DNA of 64,000 nucleotides, taken from positions 13,144,001 through 13,208,000 of the forward strand of contig JAVHKY010000052.1 in the NCBI GenBank assembly GCA_035079385.1. The letters are read 5' to 3'. The notes beneath the pieces are model-generated. The model saw nothing but the letters and a program-made list of their open reading frames with translations, made no database searches and had not been told where the DNA came from. A program made the translations under genes and the position numbers. Shown piece by piece: positions 11,009-21,277 of this stretch (position 1 is its first letter; each line of letters begins with the position of its first letter). The DNA is from Aspidiotus rigidus (lineage: Eukaryota > Arthropoda > Insecta > Hemiptera > Diaspididae).

Positions 11009-14000
11009 CTGTTGGAAATTAAAGTTTGCATCATTGAACACGTTGATGAGGAAGCTCGATTATTCATTATGCTTCAAAATTTCTTTTGTAGAACAAACAG
11101 ATTCATCACAAAACTGACTGAACAGAAGATAATTGTAATCAGGTTGTTTGTGCAAACCACAGCCACCTCTACTATCAAACCAAACAACTCAACCTGGCAA
11201 CGCAGCAAACAGCTGATCACTAGCGTCCAACACGTTTTATGCACTCTTATGGAAGAAATACAAAAAAATTGAAAAATAATTTATTTTACAAATACAATGG
11301 TTCCCACAAAAAAGTGAAGAGAAAGCATTATGAAGAGCAAACTATTTCCAATTTCTTAAACCCAGTCTCAACGGAATTGGTTCATGACAGAAGGAGTTAT
11401 GACAATTTTAAAATTAAAGGTCAGATGGGGGACAAAGTGCGGCATTCTAACACCTTCCCTTGTAGCAACTTTGTCTAGCCGTGCGCAAACCATACAGTGC
11501 TGGTGATTCTTGATAGAGCCCTGATGACAGCTAGTGCTGTGGCAAGTGTTACTGGGAGATGACCTCCTTGTTTAAAACAATATGACTGTTTCATTTTGAG
11601 TACACTAATATTCAATTTTTGAGATTTCTCTATTCTCTTAATTTTAAATCAAGTTAGAGATAGGAAGGTTTCATATGTGATACAGTTTTTTGTTTGAAGT
11701 GAATTTAAACTCACCTCAACAGATATCTCATGCTCCACTGCATCAAGAAATTGTATTCTCTTATTTTCATCTGAATGTTGGATAAGGAATATCGAATGCT
11801 ACTCTTTGACCAGCTCCTAAGGCTTTTTTTATGTGTACGCTTTTTATTTGTGATTAACCATTCCATGGTCCTCTCACCTAATAATGCAATTGAGTCCAGA
11901 ACACAATTTGTAAAACTTTATCAGCAGCTGGAAAATAGGCTAGATTTTTTGAATTCCAGTGTGGAGCACAGCACTGTGGTCTAATTTGTTTGAGGGTTCA
12001 ATTCCTTTCTTTCTCAAGAGGTGAATCTAAATTAGTACCAGGACCTTCATACTGATACTCTAGGAGATGAGCTTTAGAAGGCAGATTATTTATTAGCAAA
12101 TGAATTGATCCTCCACCACCCTCCCTCAGAAATATTGACAAGGCAGTAAACTGAGTAAATTACAACAGAAAGTCTAAAATGATCATAATATAAAATGGGG
12201 ATTCGTTCGCTTACCACATTGAAATTTTCATTGAAAATAATCAATGGTGGTTTCCTCTTCATTCTCTTTTTTTTTTGTGCTTATTTTTTATCTCTTTTTT
12301 TCCACCAAGTTTAATATTCCTCATAAGAAAAAAAAGTGTAACAACTACCAGTCAATATGGCAACGCTATTAGCCTGAATACGCATATGGGCACATTTTAG
12401 AAATCAACTTTGAGCATCTTTGTTTTTATTGTTTGAATGACTTACTTTAAAGACTTTTGATTTCAGTGAATCCGTAGTTTCTTGAACTTTATTTACCGGA
12501 ATCTCTCGGAAAAAGAACGGTTCTTTGGTGAAGGTTACCATTTTAACTGTACCAGCTGCTTCTGCTTTGATTACACAAAGTGCAACCACTAACGCTGCTT
12601 CTTCAATAGTTACAAATCGTTCATATAGACAACGTCTGCTATTAGTAGCTGCCTGTCCATCCATACCAACAAGGAAACTTTTACCAGTAGCAGCCAAAGA
12701 CTACATCAGCAAAAATTGAAGATTTTGTCAAGAAAAATACACAATAATTATGTTAGAAATTGAACAATATAGTTTACTTTACCGAAATAGTCTTATAAAA
12801 TACACTACTCAGGCTCGTAATTATATCAGAATTTCTTCGTGGAGGTGGAATCCTCTGCACATTGTTAAAATTACGAACTTCTCCAATCTGTTGATCGTCA
12901 GGAAAAGCTCGGTTCTGCGCTCGCTCTATCTCTTGTCTTTGTCGAATGTACTGGAACTCAACAGCAAGACTGCAGGTGCAGAAAATCGGGTGAATTTTTC
13001 AATTAACCGACAATACAAGAATAGTACACTATAATATCTTGTACTTACTTCGGCGCTTCTTCATAACGTTTTCGTGTTATGAAAACATTTATCGGATGTA
13101 TAGTGGTTTGAAGAGGTTCTTCAAATTTCTCAACTACTGCTGAAACAACTTCAGGATACTTGAACATCTTTGATCGGGAAAGTCGATTTATTAGCGGCAG
13201 TAATCGATCTGAAGACATCCTTGGAATGACATGAAGCCATATTTTACTACTTGTCTTGAGAATTCCTGGAGGAATGGCATCAAATGTGATTTCTTTATTG
13301 TTAATGACAACGGGGAGCGCTTCTTCTTCAGTCTTTGCATGTCTCAAGTCATTGATCAATCTCAAGTACTTGAGCATCTCTTTCACTTTCGGATGGGCGA
13401 CATTACGATATTTTTCATCGACAGATTTGAAATTGTATCGAGCGAAGAGAAGGACGGCGTCTCTAGCTAACAACAGACAATTATCAAGATAGATTAAGGA
13501 AGAATGTCACGCAAAAAGGATAACTCCATAGTTCCAATTTCCATTCTATAAATTATTACATTGCACATTTACTTGACGATTAAGAAATGTAAAAGTGTTC
13601 TTTCGTGAAACTGGAGTTCAGTCGACTTCCAAGAAAATTAAAAGTTCATATCATGCATAAAAAAATAATGCTATAGTATTATTACTAGAATACCTTGTTG
13701 AACTGGATCAGTGTACGAATCAGAATTCCAACGACTTAAAGTTAAAAGATCAGTGTGCGTCCACGTTAGACCCTCATAAAATTTAGTGACAGATCTTGAT
13801 AATTTTAACGCATCCTGGTATTCATACCAGTTATCGATGGTGATTCTCCAACCAATACCGAAACCTTTTTTACCTTCTGACTTTGCGATTTCTCTCAAGT
13901 AATGAGTGAATAGTAAGAGATTCTCAGCACGATCTTCACTTAGTTTGCGAGCAGCTTTGTATGCATCGCGAACAATTAGATCCCACGGTTGAGATGCATA

Positions 14001-14558
14001 TTCATCCACGATGGAGGAAGGAGGATCTGCACCATCATTTTTTCTTTCGTTCTTAGTTTTAATTCTTAATCTGTGTACTCTTTTTGGTTCTATCCCTACT
14101 TCTCTTTTGGTAGCGACAGTTTTTGTAGTTATTTTCGCTTCAGAGGAATCGGTTCCTGTCGCCTTATTCAATTCTGCAACAGAAGAGCTAGGCTCTGAAA
14201 TCTCATTTTGGTTTTTCATCTCCATATTCTTCTTGGCTTTACGAACGATCATAGCTAAAGCGTAGAGAAGTGCACAAGGCGCAATGGATGTGCCGTATTG
14301 GTTTACCTTGAAATATTGTCCGAAATTTAATAACTTCCTAACAACTTTCATAATTAATGTTTTTCAACTCATTCCTACTTTTTTGATGGTATCAACCAAC
14401 GTTTGAGATGACTCGTCATCTCGAAGTAATACTTCAATAGATTCAACCTTCCCAGGACTGAAACTATATTTCAAGTTTCCGCAAGGCAGATATACACGTT
14501 CCTCATTACCGTAGTGCAAAAAACATTTGAAACGAATTTTGGCGTCTTCCAAATTCAT
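10848..14558 (-). CDS. Ro60: Ro60/TROVE2-like RNA-binding protein, 3' end not found
   Basis: Ro60 family proteins form a HEAT-repeat ring (TROVE module) that binds Y RNAs and misfolded small RNAs, followed by a vWA domain. Coding exons: 14558-14379, 14306-13694, 13466-13049, 12969-12783, 12700-12446, 11008-10848. Introns are GT-AG and phases agree; 1,814 nt, about 604 residues, ending in phase 2 so at least one more exon is required. Matches to remembered vertebrate Ro60 include DNWYEYQDALKLSRSVTKFY, then WTHTDLLTLSR, VFYKTIS, ATGKSFLVGMD and KYDVFIILSDN. Odd points: the MIDAS motif DxSxS reads DGQAA (480-484), and residues about 85-165 are an extra charged, Ser/Thr-rich linker. The first Met gives an N-terminus about 25 residues shorter than human. 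A TTTGACAG acceptor at 14579 suggests a non-coding first exon upstream. Confidence 0.85.
11160..11470 (-). mobile_element. MITE related to 39539-39907 (inside a Ro60 intron)
   Basis: GCCACCTCTACTATCA, CTCAACCTGGCAACGCAG, AAACAGCTGATCACTA and GGTTCCCACAAAAAAGTGAA match the reverse complement of 39539-39907. The far end diverges. Confidence 0.72.
11780..12128 (-). pseudogene. Relic of a phospholipase-A2-like domain (parvovirus VP1/mobile-element type)
   Basis: Minus-strand frames here show a short calcium-loop-like piece (YQYEGPGTNLD), then in another frame NKLD with a His a few residues on, then ADKVL in the first frame. This order is that of the PLA2-like domain of parvoviral VP1 and related insect mobile-element proteins, from memory. 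The frame is broken by a stop at 11998-12000 and by at least one shift; the catalytic HD pair reads HT. It sits inside a Ro60 intron. It is a dead remnant; source uncertain. Confidence 0.42.
12446..12700 (-). CDS. Ro60: Ro60 coding exon, first half of the vWA domain
   Basis: 85 codons, phase 0. SLAATGKSFLVGMDGQAATN replaces the usual vWA strand with its DxSxS metal motif; then helix VTIEEAALVVALCVIKAEAA and strand TVKMVTFTKEPFFF. Acceptor GATGTAG, donor GTAAGT. Confidence 0.85.
12783..12969 (-). CDS. Ro60: Ro60 coding exon, linker to the vWA domain
   Basis: 62 codons after a CACCTGCAG acceptor; Gln/Arg-rich, ending IITSLSSVFYKTIS before a GTAAAG donor. It corresponds to the ring-to-vWA junction. 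Confidence 0.82.
13049..13466 (-). CDS. Ro60: Ro60 coding exon, C-terminal TROVE helices
   Basis: ARDAVLLFARYNF to RKRYEEAP, closing the HEAT ring; includes IHPINVFITRKRYE, which fits IHPFHILIALETYK of human Ro60. Acceptor TTAG, donor GTAAGT, phase 2 out. Confidence 0.86.
13694..14306 (-). CDS. Ro60: Ro60 coding exon, TROVE HEAT repeats
   Basis: Begins VNQYGTSIAPCALLYALAMI after a TTTCAAG acceptor; the preceding intron is only about 72 nt. Ends in phase 1 at GTATTC. Contains the extra linker and the TROVE helices up to LSRWNSDSYTDPVQQ. Confidence 0.85.
14379..14558 (-). CDS. Ro60: Ro60 coding exon with start codon
   Basis: 60 codons from ATG (MNLEDAKIRFKCFLHYGNEE) to TLVDTIKK; donor GTAGGA. 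The exon may begin at 14578 after an acceptor, with 20 nt of 5' UTR. Confidence 0.78.
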
Positions 14559-14578
14559 CGAAATTATCCTTGGAAAAC

Positions 14579-15757
14579 CTGTCAAACAATAGGAAAATTC
14601 ATGAATGAAAAGGAAACCTAATGATAGAGCGCTAGATGTGATCAGAGATGTGATCTGTAGACTGTAGTACACTAATAAGTCTCGTCCACACGAGGAAAAA
14701 AAAACAGGTGAATGCATCCAAATACAGTACTTTGTAAACTGGAATGAGCACTGCACACTCGCTCAACCTACGCAACGCGGTCGAGCGCGTTAGAAGGAGA
14801 GGGAAGATCGTCACGGAATACTGTCTCTGTCTGTCTCATTGCTTTGCCTATAGAGACCTATACTTGAAATCTTTAGATAATAAATAAACGGGTAAGGATG
14901 AGTTTTGTGAAAAAAACCATAAGAACCTAAAGTGTAAAGGATTAAATATAGAATATTTTGTATAAAGTCATTTCCTCTTAAACATGTATCATTCAAAGAT
15001 AATTACCAGGAAAAAAGACGTTCATGTTTTTCTCTTTGAGATCTGACAGAAGTATTGAACTGATTGCCTATGAGTGCGCGTATATTGTAGATAGAGCGTA
15101 AAATGTAGATATATAGATGAATAGATAAATAAATAAATACATACATGCATACATGAATAAATAAATAAATAAATACATATTACATACATCGTATTTTAGT
15201 GAAGGAATCAAAAAGCTAGGAAAATAATTCATACTTACTTCAATGAAAAAGGGGAAAGGGGTGAAATGATGATATGAGAGAAAATGTAGAACAAATGAAT
15301 GAAAAGGGCTTGTTTGGAATCAAAAATTCAATGTGTGGAAATTATAACCCAGAACCAGGGGTTAGTATAAATTAAAATGTAAGAAATAAAAAAATGGAAC
15401 TTCCAAAGGCAGATGTTAGCTGATTTCAGAACTGGTCAACAATTTGCGGACGCGTGTAGGTGAATGGTGATCTGTAGGAAGAACATTAGACAAAAATAAT
15501 TAACATTTATTCAATCACAAAACATGACATCATACAGTAAGCATGTGAAGACGAGGAAACATAAGTTCACAGTAAAATGAGAATGAACTCCTGGAAAAGT
15601 TATGATAATAATATTGGAGATAAGAAAGAATTACAAATAGGAAAAGAGCACATTTTATAACTGTGGAAATAATATTTAGAGCGAATGATGTATGTATTTG
15701 GAAATGAAAGAAAATTAACATTGTAGGTACCTAGGTACATTATTAAAAATGAATTCA
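14579..15757. other. Ro60 upstream region
   Basis: Probably contains the Ro60 promoter and non-coding first exon; a short GC-richer patch lies at 14755-14815. No core promoter element could be fixed. Otherwise AT-rich with one microsatellite. Confidence 0.4.
15112..15185. repeat. (AAAT)n microsatellite
   Basis: Runs of AAATAAATAAAT interrupted by ACATACATGC. Confidence 0.85.
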
Positions 15758-15762
15758 CAATT

Positions 15763-16490
15763 GAATGGTCGGGTAGAAAAAGGGCCTTAGCTCGATTTAG
15801 GGCCCTTTTTCGATTATTAGTGATTCAAGTTCAGCACTCTCTCCTCTTCATCTGGTAAAAATTTTAATTCATTCTGATGACGATAGAGTATGTAAAACTA
15901 CGTTGAAGTGGAGCGTCTACTGTACTTGAACTCTCAGTAGGTAGTTGTAAAATGGCAGCAATCGATGTTGTCTCAAACTTTGCCTCTAGATTAGCTTAAA
16001 GAACACTGAAAATCGATACAGATGGCATCATGTATATCTAGAAAGCCTTCATTTCATTTCCCATGCCTAATTATAGCCATGATGATGAACTTTGACCCCC
16101 TGAGAAACTTACTTTTTCGAGGATTTTATACTCAAAAATACTTATTATTACTGCAGCGCAATCCTTGCGAATATGAGTATTGGCTTGAAATACATTCATT
16201 TATTATTATTACTCTTGACAAGATTCAAAAAGTTACTAGAACGCGTAAAAAGTCGATAATTGCAAAAAGGGCCTTAAATGCGCAGACTATAATGCGCTCT
16301 ACAAGCAACTCAGAAACGTTCTAACGTTCTAATTTTCAGTGATTTTGTAGATCGGACATCCATCTACAATCCCACCAAGTTTCATGACGTTTGGTCTTTC
16401 CTTATGGCATTTCTATGAATCTGAACTTTCAAATGCGTTTTTCTCAAAAACTACTTTTTGTGTTAAGGCCCTTTTTCTACCCGACCATTC
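15763..16490. mobile_element. TIR element with AAGGGCC ends
   Basis: ATGGTCGGGTAGAAAAAGGG at the left is inverted at the right end (CCCTTTTTCTACCCGACCAT), with CAATTG outside both. A partial copy flanks the nested element at about 10150-10716 (shared TTTTGTAAATCGGAC and TTCAAATGCGTTTTTC-type words). Confidence 0.75.
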
Positions 16491-16603
16491 AATTGCACGA
16501 AATAGATTTTTAAAATGAACAACAAATTCTCAGAAAAGTAAAAAATGATAACAATATTTAAGAAAGGAAAAAATTCCGGAAAAATCATGTTGTACAAAAA
16601 CAA

Positions 16604-17744
16604 ATATGAATCGGTGGTTGCAGAAACAACTTAAGTCACCTTTTTTTGAAAATCCGGATTTTTACATAATCTTCCTCGGAAAGAGATACTACATCCATTG
16701 GGAGAGAAAAAACTTTAGTCACGGTTACAGAAGTACCAGTATGGGGGACTAGAAAAAAAGAAAGTGTGCAAAAACAACTCAAGTCAAGACTCAAGTCGTT
16801 TCATCATTTTGAAGTTTTTGCAAAAACAGCTCAAGTCATGACTTGAGTCGTTTTGAACTTCATATTGGTACAGAGTTGCAGCCAGCAGCAAGGAAATACA
16901 TGATACTAGGAATGAACCACTCTATGAAAGAAGGATTCCAGCAACACAAAACTAATCTGAGAAAATGGTTTTCTTTTACGAGTACATAAGATCTGATTTT
17001 CTGGATCGTTCTTGTGTTCTTTCGATAGTCATCTCATGAATTAGTGGTTGGAAACAATGAAATTATTCTATTTCTCTGTTTTGTCCAGATGATGAATGAG
17101 GTGTGGATTGATAAGGCAATGATGAACATCGGTGAGTGACTGCTTGTGTATCAATTTCGAGTTTGAGAAGTTCAACATGAGTGACGATGAGTTCTGATGA
17201 TGATTCAAAAAATTGTGTAAGTTGCAGCATTGTTAGAATTTGCGAGACATTAGAATCCGAAAAGAAGAAATTACAACAAGAAAAGGAGGCGTTAACAGCT
17301 TACAATCCAGTCCTACAACATGAAAGGGCTTATCTAAAGGAAGAACGTGACCGGCTTAAAAAAGAAAATACACGACTTTGTCATGAAGATTTTTATGCTT
17401 TGAGAAAACAGATAGAACGATTATTTTCAAATGATATTCTAATTTCCATGTTTGTACTATTCCCTGTTCAAGATATGTCATATTTTTCTGATGATTTACT
17501 GCGATCAACTTCAAAATGTGCAAAAACGACTCAAGTCAAAACTTTCTTCACTCTTTTTACCTGGTACCAAGGAACTCAATGTGTGTATGACCTACGTAAC
17601 ATTACTGTACAATACCACACAAAGTTCTAAAGACATTGAGATTAAGTTGAAAATAGGCGGAAGAATGCGTAAAACGTTTTTTTTTGTGTAGCGAAAAATT
17701 TATAAAAGATGACTGAAGTTGTTTCTGCAACCACCGATTCATAT
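16604..17744 (+). mobile_element. TIR element with a coiled-coil open frame
   Basis: The ends are inverted: ATATGAATCGGTGGTTGCAG at 16604 and CTGCAACCACCGATTCATAT at 17725-17744, extended by ACAACTTAAGTCA against TGACTGAAGTTGT. The interior holds several AAAACAACTCAAGTCA-type words and an open frame (17181-17630). No clear target duplication. Confidence 0.7.
17181..17630 (+). CDS. Coiled-coil protein fragment inside the TIR element
   Basis: 149 codons. Residues about 25-80 (ETLESEKKKLQQEKEAL and ERAYLKEERDRLKKENTRL) form a strong heptad-type coiled coil after a CVSC pair; the remainder is unremarkable. P-type transposases carry a coiled coil after their THAP domain, so this may be an exon of such a gene. 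That is inference; function unknown. Confidence 0.35.
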   Translation: MTMSSDDDSKNCVSCSIVRICETLESEKKKLQQEKEALTAYNPVLQHERAYLKEERDRLKKENTRLCHEDFYALRKQIERLFSNDILISMFVLFPVQDMSYFSDDLLRSTSKCAKTTQVKTFFTLFTWYQGTQCVYDLRNITVQYHTKF

Positions 17745-18268
17745 AAGGTTGAGATAGAGAATGAAGTATTTGAAAATAAAATTAGTTTCATCAATTGCTG
17801 CCGTAGCCCATCGGACATACTTCTCAGTTTGTTCTGGGAATGAATTCTGACATTGCAATAAACAGAGGAAAAATATTTAATAATTTTTGTTTCGTGAACA
17901 TCTTGCGACAGACCACTTTCAAGAATGGGGTGGCAAGGAGTGAACATTGACATTTGTGAGGAAAATTTCTTCCATACGGCCAATATAATTCTTTGTTTTG
18001 ACACTTGACTGTTACCAAGCTTAACATACTGTTGATAGAAAAATTTGATAGCCCGAACGATATTGAAAATTATTTCTTTGGTACAACATAAACCCCCTCG
18101 CGATACAAAGTTGGTAAATTTCATATACAATTGTTGAGCGGATATAGTGCAATAATTATGGTCATTATTCAGTGGAATAATATCTCTACAGGGCGAACAA
18201 GGAAATTTTCCCAAATATTTTCGAGCAATGACACCGGTGATGTAATAGAGGACATTTTTTTTGGTAAT
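17745..18268 (-). pseudogene. P/THAP9-like transposase C-terminal remnant
   Basis: The frame begins near 18268 (KNVLYYITGVIARKYLGKFP), then the paired-Cys motif CSPCRDI, and FVSRGGLCCTKEIIFNIVRA. This order, YI-G-vaxK, CxxC, then SRGGL, is that of the C-terminal region of P-element/THAP9-type transposases as I recall it. The open frame runs on into the inverted end of the neighbouring element at 17744. No upstream DDE core is seen in frame. Confidence 0.6.
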
Positions 18269-18516
18269 GACTCATTTCAAAATAGTCAAGGAATTGCAAT
18301 ATCGATAGGAAAGAACAGTTAGTTCGTCGCCGCTTTTCTCCTCTATTTTTCAAATATTAGTCTATACCAAGTGATTATAATTCTCACAAACGTTCTTCGC
18401 TACATTACAGAAAATATTGAAACTATCTGCATCGCCATAATGCTCGCCGAAATTCACTGATAATTCGTTTTATTCATCAAGCGCAACTACATCACACTTG
18501 CAGCAATGAGACAGAC

Positions 18517-19043
18517 CAAGAGTGGGCGTGAATCATCAAAAAGTGATTCGAATCACGAATCAGTCGCTTTTCTTAAAGATTCGAATGACGAATCATAAAT
18601 CGTTCAGAAGTAAATGATTCTAAATCAATCACCATGAAAATGAGTTGAATCAATTTCGAATCAAATCCGAATCACCTGGAGAAAATGATCTGTGATTCGA
18701 AAAAGATTCGATTCAAATCCATATCAAATCATTTCAAAAGATTTTTTGATTCGAAAAGGATTTGAATCGAATCTCTTTCAAATCACGTTGAAAAATTTGT
18801 TTGCAATTTTAGGCGTAAATATGCAGATACACTCATTCTATTTTGAACGACGGATTTCTGTTTGATTCGCGAAAGATTCGAAAAATAATCGAAAATTATT
18901 CGACTGATCAGGAATTGATTCGAATCACAAGTCATAAATCATTTTCCAGTTTTCAAAATGATTCGAATACAAATCACGAATCATCAAAAAAGGATTTTAA
19001 ATCATGATTCGATTCGAAAATGAATGATTTGCGCCCCCACTTG
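18517..19043. mobile_element. hAT-like element packed with GATTCGAATC subterminal repeats
   Basis: Ends CAAGAGTGGGCG against CGCCCCCACTTG; GACAGAC occurs just outside both ends. A few dozen copies of the palindromic word ATTCGAAT and variants fill the interior. No coding. Confidence 0.78.
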
Positions 19044-19855
19044 GACAGACAAAGATAGTATTCCATTATTATGCTCCCTCTCACTCTAACAGGTCGGCCT
19101 GCTTTCGTCACCATAGTGTTCATTCCAGTTGTTCACTATACTTCGATGGGTGAATGCCATAAAGCAGGGGAATATGCGCGCGCACGCTCATTTTCTCCTG
19201 TGATACATAGTATATTACTGTACGAGACTCGCTGCTCGTACTGTAACTGTAAGATATTTTTTTAAACGGATACCCCGGAAACGCATCGTCATTTCCCAGC
19301 ACTGTCGTTAGATCGTAGTCACCATTACCATCGCGGGTTCTTCATTTTCTTCTCGATTTGACGATAATGTAAGTATTGTACCTAGTTCAAAAGAGAGCGT
19401 ATTTTTCATTTTCTATTCGAAAATCATGATTGAAATGATCGTTGACCAATCAATTAGAAAGAAAAAGTACGCTGAAGACGAATACAAATTTTTGTGATCA
19501 GAAAAGTTCAAAATCCTCATCAGAAATTGAGATTTCAAAGAAAAATGATAAAATCATGGATCGTGAAAATTTGCTTTCTACTTTCGCGCCTTGCGTGGCG
19601 AAAGTTTTGCGCAATACTCTTTCGCGCACAGGCGTGACTTACTTTCGCGCCATGCGTGGCGAAAGAAAAAGTAGTTTATCACAGTGGTGAAAAACACGGT
19701 TTTCGTTTAACTGTAGAAAGGTGTTTTCGGGGTATCAGTTTGGAAAAAAATCCATCCACACGTGTGATGTGATGAGAGAAAAGTAGGAAAGACTAGTGTT
19801 ACGTATGCTGCTATCTGCGTGGCTGTCTGTAGGCGTATGGCGATCACGTTGTTAG

Positions 19856-20317
19856 CACGGTATAAGATGAAGAGGTAGTGACACGAACGTATTCTGACTG
19901 TGGTAAACGCTGTCCGTGATTTTGAAGTAGTACTGAACATCCCGAGCGCAGCGCTCGTGATGAAAGTGATGGGTAATGTACAGAGTCTTATGGGAACGCC
20001 GCTACTTTCAAAAATTTATTGCAGGATCAGGAATCAGCCAATGCATTTCATATTTGGCATAAAAATACCATTTAATCTACTCTATAAAATTTTGAAAGAA
20101 TCACCCTTCTAAGTAAATTCTTGGATTTTTTATAATCCTTGGAAATTTCATCAATACTAGGGTACCAACGGTAACGTCCCGGCGCAGGTGGGGTGTAGAA
20201 GGAACAGGGAAACAGCCCGAGTGTTCGCTGCAAACCTAGCGGAAGTTTGTACGTACAACTTCAAAACTGCGGACACGATTTTAGCGTTGTGTCATTACCT
20301 CTTCATCTTATACCGTG
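19856..20317 (+). mobile_element. 462-bp MITE, copy a
   Basis: Begins CACGGTATAAGATGAAGAGG and ends with the inverse. Target duplication GTTGTTAG (19848-19855, 20318-20325). Nearly identical to copies b and c, all exactly 462 bp. A 70-codon open frame (19900-20112) is present in each copy. Confidence 0.92.
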
Positions 20318-21181
20318 GTTGTTAGTAACGCACTCTTACCGTGCACACGCAACACTACTCACATTTCCCTTCGAATTCTCTCCAAGAAGGTGAACATGTT
20401 CAACAAAGTCCTATAGAACACCAAGTTGAGTAACTCGCGCAGTTTCATGTTGTTGCCATGGAACATAAATGTTGAGCGCTGGCGTGGCATTGCTCACGAG
20501 TTTTTTGGAAATAGCTGGCTGACGATGGAGAAAACGTATTTTTCAAATTTTAATTTCTAAAATTCTAACCGAACGGAAAAACTCTTTTTTCGTTTTTTCC
20601 GTTTAGCCGGGTTTCGCATTTCTCGAACAGGTTTGGTTCCTTCTGCGAAGCACCAAGGACCGAAACTCGAACCAAAATGGCGGGCTAGCATACCCATGTG
20701 TAACTATAAGGCCTTAGTAGAACTAGACTAGTAGAACGACTCGCGTGTTGTAGCTAGAGTTGTAGCGCAGAAAAGTTGTCCGTGCAAGAATGGTTTTGAT
20801 TGAGCGCGCCACTAGTCAATCGGAGGGCGGATTACAACATAGCGCTTATGAGGAATTAAGTGTTCCTTGCAAGTTCCTCAAAAACTAAGGCCTCAAATGA
20901 AAATTTTGTAAGAGGTAAAATTAAAGAGCGTGAAATTTTTCATTATATCCAGTTTATTCTAATGGATAAATTGTTGAATAACAAGCTTTTTGAAAGAGAA
21001 ACATATTTTTTATCCAAACTTCATCACTATCCTGTTTTAACCTATTGAATGTTATCATTATATTATCATATTATTTTTACGTTTCAATCGTGGTTTCAAT
21101 CTTTTGATTTCATAGACCAAATTTGTGATGTTCATCTTCTTTTATTGTAATAAATAATAGTACCTATAATAAATAGTAATA

Positions 21182-21277
21182 ATGGTGAAGCATTGTTTTG
21201 TGACACATTGCAAGACGGGCTATGCCTCCACTAAAAAGTCTCAGGCGAAGAAAATTAGTTTATTCCGACCACCTAAG
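21182..21277 (+). pseudogene. THAP zinc-finger N-terminal half (exon-like)
   Basis: MVKHCFVTHCKTGYASTKKS then SLFRPPK, followed by a good donor GTATGT. The CxxxxC start and FxxP are the first half of a THAP (C2CH) DNA-binding domain. No in-frame second half is found downstream on this strand, so it is probably a broken transposase gene. Confidence 0.65.

Noticed and set aside
12404..12697. Reading the vWA exon of Ro60 as a separate small protein
   Set aside because: It has a clean acceptor and donor in the same phase as the neighbouring exons, and the first residue is a TTG codon, not a start.
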